From positions 1 through 64,000 of the forward strand of contig CAYJAZ010000007.1 of assembly GCA_964368455.1 (NCBI GenBank): a DNA stretch of 64,000 nt, read 5' to 3'. The translations under genes were made by a program, and so were the position numbers. This document shows, piece by piece, positions 43,851 to 52,599 of this stretch. The stretch comes from CAYJAZ01 sp964368455 (GTDB lineage: Bacteria; Desulfobacterota; Desulfovibrionia; Desulfovibrionales; Desulfovibrionaceae). Every line of letters begins with the position of its first letter. Position 1 is the stretch's first letter. The notes below the pieces were generated by a model that was not told the origin of the DNA, searched no databases, and worked only from the letters and a program-made list of their open reading frames with translations.

Positions 43851-45164
43851 TCAACCAAAGATAAGTTTAGGAACTATAGTTGAAATTGAAGGGAAGAATA
43901 TTAAAAGTAGAAGCACTATTACATAGGTTAAAACAAAAGGTAATACAGATTTTGAGATGGCTTCGAGAGATAAATTTGCTAATTTCATCGAAACAAAGAG
44001 ATTACATCCAAAGGGGGGCGTAAGAAAACCAATTTCTGCACACACAACAAAAATGACACCAAATTGAATAGGATCAATTCCTAAAGGTTTGATTATTGGC
44101 AGAAAGATTGGTGTGAGAACAACAATCATAGAAAATGTTTCTGCCCATGTTCCAATAAAGATCATAAGTGCTGCAATAATAAGCAAAATAATATGCGGAT
44201 TTTGACTGATTGAAGACAGCGCAAGCCCCATAGCTTGTGGCAATTGATATAAAGTTATTAAACGGCCAAAAGCAGTTGCAGTTGCTGTGAGTATAAGCAA
44301 TGCACCAGACATACTCATTGTACTAATTAAAGCCTGCCAAATATCGCGAACTTTCATAGTTTTAGTGACAAATAAACCAATAAAAATTGTATAAAAAACA
44401 GTAACTTCAGCTGCTTCAATAGGTGTAAAGAAACCAGCATAAATTCCACCAAGTAGCATAATTATTGCAGTTAGGGCCCATTTAGCATCATAAATAGCTT
44501 TTAAGGTATACCAAAGATCTTTTTTATCTTTTGCAATATCACTATTTGAAGAAAGAGAAAGTTGATCTGCATTATTATTTATCGCAGGAAAAGATTTTGC
44601 TATAATCGCAGAAGTTATAGAAAGACCAATAGTCATGATAAGGCCAGGCAATAGGCCTGCAACAAAGAGTTCGGCAATAGATTCTCTTGCAATAATGCCA
44701 TACATCAAAAAAGGATTACTTGGCGGTATTAAAACCCCAAGTGCTCCACCACTAGCAGCCACAGCACCAGCAAAACCAGCAGGATAACCAGCACGCATCA
44801 TTGTAGGTATCATAAGGCCACCAATCGTTGCCACAGTAGCAGGGCCAGAACCAGATACAGCAGCAAAAATAGAACAACTAACTATTGTAATAATTGCAAG
44901 CCCTGTTTTACTTTTACCAATAAATTTACGTACAAAATCAATAATTTCTTGTGTGATATTGGCTTTTTCAAATAGATTACCTACTAAAATAAAACCAGTC
45001 ACTGCAATAAGTGGGTATTGATCTGCACCTGCATAAAGACTTTTTGCAAAAAGCACAGGGTCCATTGTTCCAGTCATCATAAAGAGAAGAGAGGTCAGTC
45101 CTAAAGCGACATATATTGGCATTCCACTCAATAATAAGAGAATTAATACTAATGCTAATAACAT
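43851..45164 (-). CDS. dctM: TRAP transporter large permease DctM
   Basis: A 437-residue inner-membrane protein of the DctM type, with about twelve hydrophobic segments and family stretches such as SGSGPATVATIGGLMIPTM, GALGVLIPPSNPFLMYGI and VLTPIFLPIIKPLGIDPIQFGV. It is the ion-coupled transport channel of a TRAP system, working with the DctQ encoded 2 bp upstream and the DctP encoded at 47862. GAGGTG inside the end of dctQ serves as its ribosome binding site. It is the last gene of the minus-strand operon. Confidence 0.92.
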   Translation of the reverse strand: MLLALVLILLLLSGMPIYVALGLTSLLFMMTGTMDPVLFAKSLYAGADQYPLIAVTGFILVGNLFEKANITQEIIDFVRKFIGKSKTGLAIITIVSCSIFAAVSGSGPATVATIGGLMIPTMMRAGYPAGFAGAVAASGGALGVLIPPSNPFLMYGIIARESIAELFVAGLLPGLIMTIGLSITSAIIAKSFPAINNNADQLSLSSNSDIAKDKKDLWYTLKAIYDAKWALTAIIMLLGGIYAGFFTPIEAAEVTVFYTIFIGLFVTKTMKVRDIWQALISTMSMSGALLILTATATAFGRLITLYQLPQAMGLALSSISQNPHIILLIIAALMIFIGTWAETFSMIVVLTPIFLPIIKPLGIDPIQFGVIFVVCAEIGFLTPPFGCNLFVSMKLANLSLEAISKSVLPFVLTYVIVLLLLIFFPSISTIVPKLIFG

Positions 45165-45166
45165 AA

Positions 45167-45661
45167 TTACACCTCATTGCTTATTTTGTTTTTCTTGATG
45201 TATGTTCTATAAAACAACTGAAGCAAACGAAATGTTTGAAGAAGTAATAATAGAGGAATAAGACTAAAAGGTATGCGTAAATCAAGCCCAAGGTAGGCAG
45301 AATGTGCAATAAAATTACTCATAGGGCCTATAAGGTTATCTATTGCATAATAGACGACAAGAAGATTAAATATAATCCAAGCAAGATCAGCAAAAATATC
45401 TAATATAATTTTATAGCGTTCTGGTAAGGCATCACGCACAAGTGTTACACGAATATGTTCGTGTTTTTGTACGCCATAACTTGCACCAATAAATACCATA
45501 AAAACAAAAAGAATACGCGAAAGTTCTTCTTGCCATGGAATCCCACTGCTAAAAAAAACACGCAGTAAGACTCCCCAAAAAATTAAAATAACTACAAGCG
45601 CTAAAGAAAGAGCACCAACTATTTCTTCAAAATGCTTATCAAGGAAAGATAATATTTTCAT
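45167..45661 (-). CDS. dctQ: TRAP transporter small permease DctQ
   Basis: A 164-residue protein with four membrane segments (about residues 14-36, 46-65, 85-107, 125-150). ATG 45661 is chosen over the longer open frame because AAGGGG lies 8 bp upstream, and the extension would overlap the dehydrogenase gene. GASYGVQKHEHIRVTLV is the typical DctQ loop. It pairs with DctM. Confidence 0.88.
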   Translation of the reverse strand: MKILSFLDKHFEEIVGALSLALVVILIFWGVLLRVFFSSGIPWQEELSRILFVFMVFIGASYGVQKHEHIRVTLVRDALPERYKIILDIFADLAWIIFNLLVVYYAIDNLIGPMSNFIAHSAYLGLDLRIPFSLIPLLLLLQTFRLLQLFYRTYIKKNKISNEV

Positions 45662-45671
45662 AAAACACCCC

Positions 45672-46814
45672 TTATATGTTTGTCCAATGTTGATTCTCTT
45701 CATTGCTCTTAATACAGGCTTCAATAAAACGGATTCCGAGTAAACCGTCTTCTATTGTAGGGTAGAAGTCATGTTCGTCAGGTGGATAATTATTTTTTTT
45801 GTTTATAAGCGTACGACAAAATGCACTGTATAAACTTGCAAAAGCATGATGCATGCCTTCGCAATGCTCTAAAGCCATGAAACAACGTCTTTGCGAAGCT
45901 CTTGAAAGGTTTGGATCGCCTTTTTTTAAAATTTGCTCAGGTTTGCCAAGTTGAAAAAGCTTTAAAATTTCTGGAGAAGTATGTGACCACTCTAATGAAC
46001 CTTTACTTCCCACAATTTGAACATCAAATTTATTATGTCTTCCAACACAAATTTGTGAACACCAGTAGTTTGCAATAAAATTATCACTATGTTGAGCAAA
46101 AATAAAAGCATTATCGTCAAGTGAATTGCCATCAGTATAGCTTTGTATGTTTGCAATAAGTGAGTTTATAGGTTTTTGTGTGAGAAAGCGAACCATGTGT
46201 TCTGCATGTATGCCTATATCGCCAATACAACACGAGGGGCCAGCCTCATCAGTTCTTGTTCGCCAAAAAGCATGCTTGTTTTCAGCTGGTTCAAATCTTC
46301 TTGGCATCCAATCTTGCTGATAGCTCACATTTGCAAGACGTAGTTCGCCTAATTCGCCTTGCAAAATACGCTCGCGAGCTTCAATAATTAAAGGATAGCC
46401 AGAATAGGTATAGGTAACCATAAAATCTAGTGATTTTTCTTTTACGATCTCTTGTAATAAAAGTGCTTCTTTGAGGTTTACTGTAAGGGGTTTATCACAA
46501 ACAACAGCTATTCCCTCTTGCAAAAATTTTGCACAAATTTCAAAATGACTTGCTGGTCGTGTTGCAACAACAACAAAATCAATGTCTAAAGTTTTTGCAG
46601 ATGCAGCTAATTCTTCATAAGAAGCAAAGATATTTTCTTCTGGTATTTGTAAAAGTTTGCCACATTTTTTGTTTTTTTCTCTATCACGTGAAAAGCTTCC
46701 GGCTACAAGTGTAGCATACGTTGTAATTGCTATTGCAGCTCTATGTGCACTTCCTATAGCAGAATCAATACCGCCTCCAATCATAGCATAACGGAGTGTA
46801 GGATTTTCTTTCAT
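45672..46814 (-). CDS. Gfo/Idh/MocA-family NAD(P)-dependent dehydrogenase
   Basis: A 380-residue oxidoreductase. ATG 46814 is preferred since AAAGG precedes it and the Rossmann fold starts at once (AMIGGGIDSAIGSAHRAA). CDKPLTVN near residue 110 holds the conserved Lys-Pro, and DIGIHAEHMVRF near 215 supplies the conserved His. The C-terminal domain is the usual beta-sheet that binds sugars, inositols or their derivatives. It lies between a sugar isomerase gene and the TRAP permease genes, so it should oxidise or reduce the compound that the TRAP system imports. Confidence 0.9.
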   Translation of the reverse strand: MKENPTLRYAMIGGGIDSAIGSAHRAAIAITTYATLVAGSFSRDREKNKKCGKLLQIPEENIFASYEELAASAKTLDIDFVVVATRPASHFEICAKFLQEGIAVVCDKPLTVNLKEALLLQEIVKEKSLDFMVTYTYSGYPLIIEARERILQGELGELRLANVSYQQDWMPRRFEPAENKHAFWRTRTDEAGPSCCIGDIGIHAEHMVRFLTQKPINSLIANIQSYTDGNSLDDNAFIFAQHSDNFIANYWCSQICVGRHNKFDVQIVGSKGSLEWSHTSPEILKLFQLGKPEQILKKGDPNLSRASQRRCFMALEHCEGMHHAFASLYSAFCRTLINKKNNYPPDEHDFYPTIEDGLLGIRFIEACIKSNEENQHWTNI

Positions 46815-46840
46815 AAGTGTAGCCTTTGGTTTGAAATTGA

Positions 46841-47827
46841 TCAGTTTTTTTTCATATAAGTATCGAAGGCAAAATCTGATGAGGCATAATTGTAATGTTG
46901 AACAAATTTTATGCATTCAAGGGCACTAGAGTCTCTTTCCATTCCATTATCTTCCCATTCCACAGAAAGAGGGCCACTATAGTTTATTGAATTAAGTTCA
47001 CGTATAAATTCTTCAAAGTTGACATTACCTCTCCCAAGTGTTCGCGGATTCCATAAACGTCTTGTATCCCCAAATTCTAAAAAAGAACCTAAAATACCAG
47101 ATTTTCCATCTGGATTTACGCTTACATCTTTCATGTGAACATGAAAAATTTTATCATAAAATTCTCTTGCGAAAAGAGCTGGGTTCATTCCTTGCCACAC
47201 AAAATGGCTTGGGTCTAGATTAAAACCAAGTGCGGGATGGTTGTCAAAATGCTTTAAAAGTTTTTGTGCTGTATAAAAATCAAAAACAATATCAGTTGGA
47301 TGCACTTCTACGGCAAGTTTAATCTCTAGAGAGTGAAAATAATCAAGTAAAGGCTTCCACATTGAAGCTACTTTATCAAAACCTGCATCTATTAAAGATG
47401 TGGAAGTTGGAGGATAAGAATACCAATATTTCCAAATAGGAGAACCCAAGAAGCCTACAAGTGTTTTTGTTCCCATTTTTATGGCAGCATCAGCAGCAGC
47501 GTAAAGTTGTTCACAAGCCCATTCTTGCATGGCTTCTTGAGTTTTAATTGTTTGTGGAAGAAAAGTTTCGTATCTTTCATCGTATTGTGAGCAAAAGCAG
47601 TGTCCAAATTTATGAACACCAAGAGCAAAACATTTTAGAGAATTTTGTTCTAGAATTTCGAGTCTTGAATCTACATAATCTTGATTTTTTGCTTTAAGAT
47701 AGTCAAAATGATCACCAAGAGGGGCAATTTCAAGTCCGTCATATCCCCAAGAATGTGCCTTTTGGCAAATTAAACTAAATGCTTCATCTGCCCATTTTAC
47801 AGACATAAGAGCGATTGGCCTCTTCAT
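46841..47827 (-). CDS. Sugar phosphate isomerase/epimerase-like TIM-barrel protein, copy 1
   Basis: A 328-residue protein of the xylose-isomerase-like TIM-barrel superfamily. Metal ligand candidates occur in order: Glu in LAVEVHPT (about residue 178), Asp/His in FNLDPSHFVW (about 208), His in IFHVHMKDV (about 240) and Glu in LSVEWEDN (about 293). It ends 26 bp before the dehydrogenase gene. Proteins of this type isomerise or epimerise keto-sugars, inosose or related acids in the same pathway as Gfo/Idh enzymes. Confidence 0.88.
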   Translation of the reverse strand: MKRPIALMSVKWADEAFSLICQKAHSWGYDGLEIAPLGDHFDYLKAKNQDYVDSRLEILEQNSLKCFALGVHKFGHCFCSQYDERYETFLPQTIKTQEAMQEWACEQLYAAADAAIKMGTKTLVGFLGSPIWKYWYSYPPTSTSLIDAGFDKVASMWKPLLDYFHSLEIKLAVEVHPTDIVFDFYTAQKLLKHFDNHPALGFNLDPSHFVWQGMNPALFAREFYDKIFHVHMKDVSVNPDGKSGILGSFLEFGDTRRLWNPRTLGRGNVNFEEFIRELNSINYSGPLSVEWEDNGMERDSSALECIKFVQHYNYASSDFAFDTYMKKN

Positions 47828-47861
47828 ACCTTTTCTCCTATTTTCTTTTTATATAAAAATC

Positions 47862-48875
47862 TTATTTGCCTTTTGCAGCAGCATAAACTTTCTCAGCAAG
47901 TGCTTTACCGGCACTTTCATTACCATCGCCTATACGCTTATAAAATTGTGGCCAGATAGCTTTGCCTTTTTCAACCCACTGGTCATAATCAGTTGGTTTT
48001 CCAAGAAATTCAACTTTAGTGCTTACATCTATACAGTGCTGTCCAAGCTCTGCACCTTTTACAAGCATATATTCATTTGTTTCTTTAATCGCTCTATCCA
48101 CGATAGCTTTGTTTTCTTCAGAAAGTCTTTGATAGGTTGAATTTGAAAGTACCATAAGTGAAATTTGGCTAAGGTAATTGATGTCAGTAATGTATTTTAC
48201 CACTTCATTATAGCGCGCAGACACTAATACAGTCACGTCACACTCAAAACCATCGACAACGCCTGTTTGCATAGCATTAAATAATTCACCCCATGAAATT
48301 GGAGTAGGTTCGATACCAAAAGATTGGAATGCAGCTGTCATTACAGGATTTGCAGGGACACGTAATTTGAGTTTTTTCATGTCATCAAGACTTCTTATTG
48401 GTTCTAATGTAAGTAGTTGGCGAAAACCATTATCTCCCATAGTAACAACTGATGCCAAACGCATATTTGCTCTTTTGGCAAGATAATCGTTATAATAATC
48501 TGTCATTTTATTTAATACATTTTGAAGTTCTTTACTGGATTCAAACATGTATGGGAGGTATAAAGCGTCTAAGCCTGGGGCATGGTTTGAAACTTGGTTA
48601 AGGCTTGCACATGCTAGATCAACACTGCCTTCTTTGACAAAAGTAACAAGTTCTTCTTCACTGCCGATTTGGCCTGATGGAAAAATTGTGACAGTTATGT
48701 TGCCATTTGAATATTTTTCAATAAGTTCTTTAAATTTTACAGCGTTAACTTGAAAAACGCTATCTTCTGTTGGTGCATTCGCATGAGCAAGGCGTAATTC
48801 AATTTCAGCAGCATAAGAAGACACATTGAAAGAAAAAAACATAACAAGTGTACTACAAATAATTTTTTTAAACAT
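47862..48875 (-). CDS. dctP: TRAP transporter substrate-binding protein DctP
   Basis: A 337-residue periplasmic binding protein with a signal peptide (about residues 1-22, ending SSYAA). The mature fold carries LRLAHANAPTEDSVFQVNA, VTIFPSGQIGSEEEL and the ligand-contact region LKLRVPANPVMTAAFQSFG, where the Arg normally binds the substrate carboxylate. It delivers ligand to the DctQM of this operon. AAAGGTAG precedes the ATG. The substrate is probably an acidic sugar or similar carboxylate, inferred from neighbours. Confidence 0.92.
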   Translation of the reverse strand: MFKKIICSTLVMFFSFNVSSYAAEIELRLAHANAPTEDSVFQVNAVKFKELIEKYSNGNITVTIFPSGQIGSEEELVTFVKEGSVDLACASLNQVSNHAPGLDALYLPYMFESSKELQNVLNKMTDYYNDYLAKRANMRLASVVTMGDNGFRQLLTLEPIRSLDDMKKLKLRVPANPVMTAAFQSFGIEPTPISWGELFNAMQTGVVDGFECDVTVLVSARYNEVVKYITDINYLSQISLMVLSNSTYQRLSEENKAIVDRAIKETNEYMLVKGAELGQHCIDVSTKVEFLGKPTDYDQWVEKGKAIWPQFYKRIGDGNESAGKALAEKVYAAAKGK

Positions 48876-48901
48876 ATTCTACCTTTTACCTAAAAACAGG
48901 G

Positions 48902-49774
48902 TTAATTCTGCGATAAGATAAATATCTCATCCATTGCCTTAGCCAAAAAAGACAGATATTGGTTAAGCGCATATTTAGGAAGCTTTAATGGCTCAACTGC
49001 AATCCAATCTTTATACTTTATATCACTTATAGCTTTGCTCACTGAAAACCAATCAACATCGCCATCAAGCAGTGGGGTTTGTGTGCCACGCACATATGCA
49101 TCTTTAAAATGGATTTGTTTTATGTATTGAGAAAGTTCGTATAGCCATTGTTCAGGAAAACCTAAATCAAGCCAAGTAACATTTCCTACATCAAGATACA
49201 TTCCTATATTATTATAAGTAGAAGAAAGAGTTATTTCTTCTAAAAACTTTTTCCATTCTAACACTGAAAGTAAAAAACCTGCTTCTACATTTTCAAAAGC
49301 TATAGTAAGGCCACGTTCATAAGCAATTTCAGAAAGTTTTAGACTTGTTTCTGTAGCAAATTTCCAATGGTTCTCATAAGAGCAATCCTTTCTTTTGCCC
49401 CCTGGAACGATAAGACAAACCTTGCCATCAACAGAAGCTAAAAAATCAAAAGCATGTTTTGCATAATCACAAGCATTGTCACGTTCTTTTTTGTGTGGAG
49501 AAGCAAAATTATTCCAAAAAAAAGGACCGCCCCTGATACTTGGTATATATAATGACTCATTTATAATAGCATTTGTTATTTTTTTTATATAAGCTTGAGT
49601 TAATGACTTTTGGGAAATATCTAAAAATCCTGCACCAAAAACAAGTTCAACACCTTGGAATCCACTTTGTCCTATTATAGAAAGATCTTTTTGAAAACTA
49701 TCGTAGGAGGGCCAGTTCCAAGATAAAGCCTTAGGCTTGTCTATGTATTGAATATTTTTGTTAGTTTTATGCAA
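48902..49774 (-). CDS. Sugar phosphate isomerase/epimerase-like TIM-barrel protein, copy 2
   Basis: A second xylose-isomerase-like TIM-barrel protein, about 290 residues, with metal-site candidates Glu in IAFENVEAG, Asp in GMYLDVGNV, His in IKQIHFKDAY and Glu in WIAVEPLKLP. The frame opens with GTG at 49780, but TTG at 49774 lies 5 bp after GGGAG and is the more likely start; the gene has no ATG here. It is the first gene of the minus-strand operon. It shares the fold but little sequence with the copy at 46841, so the two probably act at different steps. Confidence 0.85.
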   Translation of the reverse strand: MHKTNKNIQYIDKPKALSWNWPSYDSFQKDLSIIGQSGFQGVELVFGAGFLDISQKSLTQAYIKKITNAIINESLYIPSIRGGPFFWNNFASPHKKERDNACDYAKHAFDFLASVDGKVCLIVPGGKRKDCSYENHWKFATETSLKLSEIAYERGLTIAFENVEAGFLLSVLEWKKFLEEITLSSTYNNIGMYLDVGNVTWLDLGFPEQWLYELSQYIKQIHFKDAYVRGTQTPLLDGDVDWFSVSKAISDIKYKDWIAVEPLKLPKYALNQYLSFLAKAMDEIFILSQN

Positions 49775-50279
49775 GATCACACTCCCAAAATAATTAATAT
49801 TAAATTTTTGATTATGAATCGAAATAATACTAATTATACATTTGCATATTTGTTCTCAGGTAGTCAAGCAAAAAAGCTAGTATTTTCAATTAATTATTTC
49901 AATATACTATTCATTATATTGATTTTATGTTTTTGTTTTTTATAAACATTGATAAAGAGCGTCGATATTAAATAAAAGCTCAAATCTAAATAATTTGAGC
50001 CCATTATCTATTTATTTGATTTTATAGCTAAGATTTTTTAGCTTTGAGCATTTGTAAAAATTCATTTCTTTTTTAACTAAGCATGATGTCTTTTTATTTA
50101 AACAGATATAATTTGTATATTTTTCTTGTTTGTATTATAATTCTATCAAATAGGCATCAAGTTTTATTTTAACATGTTTTTCTTTAATGAATAAAATGGT
50201 ATAATTTTTGCTGTTTATCTAGCTTCTAGTAAAAATGTCAACTCTATTGGCAGAATTAAAAAATCAAAAAGGAAAAAAA
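49775..50279. promoter_or_regulatory. Divergent region between the TRAP operon and autotransporter 1
   Basis: About 500 bp with no gene apart from the sulfatase-tail relic. The right part (from 50121) is the promoter segment shared with autotransporter 2. An extended -10 element, TGG then TATAAT (50200-50205), is followed by a short leader and AAGGAAAA before ATG 50280. The -35 side is poor, consistent with an extended -10 promoter. Confidence 0.55.
49971..50080 (-). repeat. Relic of a sulfatase-gene 3' end plus terminator
   Basis: This stretch aligns with 54921-55025, the terminator and last codons of the sulfatase-like gene. Shared runs include AATAAAAGCTCAAATCT and AGCTTTGAGCATTTGTAAAA. 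On the minus strand it reads EFLQMLKAKKS then a stop, against ELLQMLKAEISAIKAS in the intact gene. An in-frame stop lies only a few codons upstream, so only the tail survives. A GCTCAAAT/ATTTGAGC stem (49978-49985, 49993-50000) remains. Confidence 0.65.
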
Positions 50280-50430
50280 ATGCAATCTAAAAATGCTTTA
50301 TCAAATTTAAAAAATCGTTATGTGGCAGTGCTCAAAAAATGTGCTTTATTAAATGTTTTTGGCACATTAGCTGTAGCTACAATGCTTGCAAGCCCTTTTA
50401 TGGCAAGCGAAGCTCTTGCGGCTGATAATC
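50121..50430 (+). repeat. Duplicated promoter and signal-peptide segment, copy 1 (matches 52440-52750)
   Basis: This promoter, leader and signal-peptide region is nearly identical to 52440-52750, with only scattered substitutions. Both copies keep the extended -10 TATAAT (50200-50205; 52519-52524), the ribosome binding site and the first about 48 codons. It marks the 5' arm of a tandem duplication. Confidence 0.9.
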
Positions 50431-52334
50431 CAGCAGGAACAACAATTAATTCCATGAATGCCTCAGCCTCTGATTATGGAGTTTTTGGATCTGCTCTCAA
50501 TACTCCTATTCTTAATAACTATGGAAATATTATTGGTGGTGCAATTTATAACACTGAATTCTTTGATTTTACAATTGGTATGTTTGGCTATAGCACAGAA
50601 AATATCGGCTATATCTTTAACAATAGCGGAACAATTAATATAAGCGGTACTGCTGATTTTGTCTACGGCATGTCTGCTTCTGCTAGTGACGGTAGTCACA
50701 GTCTCACAAATAGCGGTACTATTAAATTAAGCGGTAATGATGATGTCAACGGCATATATGCTTCTGGCCTTGAAGGTAACCATATTCTCTCAAATAGCGG
50801 TACTATTAAATTAAGCGGTAATAATAGAGTCTACGGCATGTCTGCTTATGCATTTGATAAAGGCAATCACAAGATCACAAATAGCGGTACTATTGACCTA
50901 AGCGGTAATGGTAGTGTCTACGGCATGATTATTTACGGAACTAATGTTGATAATGGTATTCATCTTTTAAATAATACTGGTGTTATAACAGCCAAAGCGA
51001 CTGCAGGTTCTGCCTTCGAAGCTTATGGAATTTCTGATTATAGTGTAGGTACTTGGGCAACTACTTTGCGTACTTGGAATAGTAGTGATTCTGTTTTTGG
51101 TGGAGGTTTGAGTTGTAATTTAACTTTCCAAAATTCTACACTTATTCTACGTCCAGGCACAGAAGCACAAGGTTTTGAATATGGAAAAGAATATGATGTA
51201 GCAGGTGCAAACGGTATGGTAGCTGGTATTCAAGGCACAGTTGACGGAACAATTCAACAAGCTATTGCAGAAGTGCCATTTTTGAAAGCAACTTTAACAA
51301 GTAAGGATCCAAGTGTTGCAAAAGTTCGTCTTGATACAAATATCAACAAAGATACCACTCCAGGCGATACTACTGTTCAAGGAAATTTAGCTGTAGTTCA
51401 AGGGCAGATGAGCAATATCACAAGAAAATTATTGCAAACAAAGTATACTGAAATCTATATTGATTTAGTTTCCGATAATGGGAATAGTGGTATTGCCGCA
51501 GGTTCAGAAATGGCAGAAAATAAGTGGACTGCTTTCTTGACTCCTTATGGTTCTTACACAAATAATAGTGAATACAATTTTGACGGTTCACAAATGGGTG
51601 TGACAGGTGGAGCAAGCTATAATTTCAGCGAAAAATTCTCTCTTGGTGCGCATTTCGACTTCAATTATGCAGAACTTGACGCAGATATTATGGATATGGA
51701 TTCCGATTCCACTTCCTTTGCCTTTGGTTTGCACGCAAATTATAACATCATGCCACAATGGTATGTGTCAGCGCAAGCAACTGGCTCTATAAGCCAAATC
51801 GAGAATGAATACAGCCTCACAACAGGCACAAGCACAAAAGCTGACTACGATAGCCAAGCACTTTATTTTGCTCTTAATAGTGGCTATGTTTTTGAAGTTG
51901 CAAAAGGGCATACTTTAACTCCGCAAATTGGCTTCTCTTACCTCAATATGCATACAGATGCATACGATGTAGATTGGGCTACAGGCTATTCTATGTATGA
52001 TATGGAATACGACAGCACTTCTTATTCTGCTTTCTATGCAGATGTGGCTTTCAATTGGCATAGTGTATGGCAATTAGAAAACAATTCTGCAATCTCACTT
52101 CTTGCAAGTGTTGGCCTTCGCCAAAACTTGAGCGGTAGTGATATAGAGAGCGATTTCAGACTATTAGGCGGAGATTACAGCACACGTACAAGTGCTGATG
52201 ATACTACATTTACTGCGAGCATTGGCACACAATGGACAAAGAATAATTTCAGCATAAGTGCCGAATATAATGGCGAATACGGAAGCGAACAACAAATACA
52301 CGGCGGTTCGATTGAGTTTAAATACCATTTCTAA
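50280..52334 (+). CDS. Autotransporter adhesin-like protein 1
   Basis: A 684-residue type V secretion protein; ATG 50280 is chosen because AAGGAAAA lies just upstream. The long signal peptide (about residues 1-48, with a basic N-region and cleavage near ALAAD) is the extended type seen in autotransporters. The passenger (about 49-405) contains repeats of the form (T/S)NSGTI-K/D-LSGN followed by a short YGM(S/I) stretch, expected to build a beta-solenoid. The C-terminal barrel (about 410-684) starts ENKWTAFLTPYGSY and ends IEFKYHF with terminal Phe. The product should be surface-displayed. It has a paralogue directly downstream with an almost identical barrel. Confidence 0.9.
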   Translation: MQSKNALSNLKNRYVAVLKKCALLNVFGTLAVATMLASPFMASEALAADNPAGTTINSMNASASDYGVFGSALNTPILNNYGNIIGGAIYNTEFFDFTIGMFGYSTENIGYIFNNSGTINISGTADFVYGMSASASDGSHSLTNSGTIKLSGNDDVNGIYASGLEGNHILSNSGTIKLSGNNRVYGMSAYAFDKGNHKITNSGTIDLSGNGSVYGMIIYGTNVDNGIHLLNNTGVITAKATAGSAFEAYGISDYSVGTWATTLRTWNSSDSVFGGGLSCNLTFQNSTLILRPGTEAQGFEYGKEYDVAGANGMVAGIQGTVDGTIQQAIAEVPFLKATLTSKDPSVAKVRLDTNINKDTTPGDTTVQGNLAVVQGQMSNITRKLLQTKYTEIYIDLVSDNGNSGIAAGSEMAENKWTAFLTPYGSYTNNSEYNFDGSQMGVTGGASYNFSEKFSLGAHFDFNYAELDADIMDMDSDSTSFAFGLHANYNIMPQWYVSAQATGSISQIENEYSLTTGTSTKADYDSQALYFALNSGYVFEVAKGHTLTPQIGFSYLNMHTDAYDVDWATGYSMYDMEYDSTSYSAFYADVAFNWHSVWQLENNSAISLLASVGLRQNLSGSDIESDFRLLGGDYSTRTSADDTTFTASIGTQWTKNNFSISAEYNGEYGSEQQIHGGSIEFKYHF
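51318..52334 (+). repeat. Autotransporter barrel repeat, copy 1 (matches 53887-54903)
   Basis: This 1017-bp segment and 53887-54903 have equal length and are close to identical. From about 51500 to the end only a single difference was noticed (GGTTCGATTGAG versus GGTTCGGTTGAG). The encoded barrels differ by about three residues. Identity at synonymous positions shows recent duplication or gene conversion. Confidence 0.92.
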
Positions 52335-52366
52335 AAAAGTTTGAAAAAGCTTTGAAATTTTTATAC

Positions 52367-52393
52367 AAAAAGGTAGTTAATTCTGCCTTTTTT
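52367..52393 (+). terminator. Short stem-loop after autotransporter 1
   Basis: AAAAAGG (52367-52373) pairs with CCTTTTT (52386-52392) and ends in a T-run, a compact terminator before the promoter of the second autotransporter. Confidence 0.6.
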
Positions 52394-52599
52394 GTTTAAT
52401 AAATGAGAGCGAATTGAAGCTCAATGTCTATTTTACAATTTTTCTTGTTTATATTATAGTTCTATCAAATAGGCATCAAGTTTTATTTTAACATGTTTTT
52501 CTTTAATGAATAAGATGGTATAATTCTTGCATGTTTATCTAGCTTCTTGTAAAAATGCCAACTCTATTGGCAGAATTAAAAAATCAAAAAGGAAAAAAA

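Noticed and set aside
45662..45724. Longer N-terminus of DctQ
   Set aside because: AAGGGG precedes ATG 45661, and the extension would overlap the dehydrogenase gene and lacks DctQ character.
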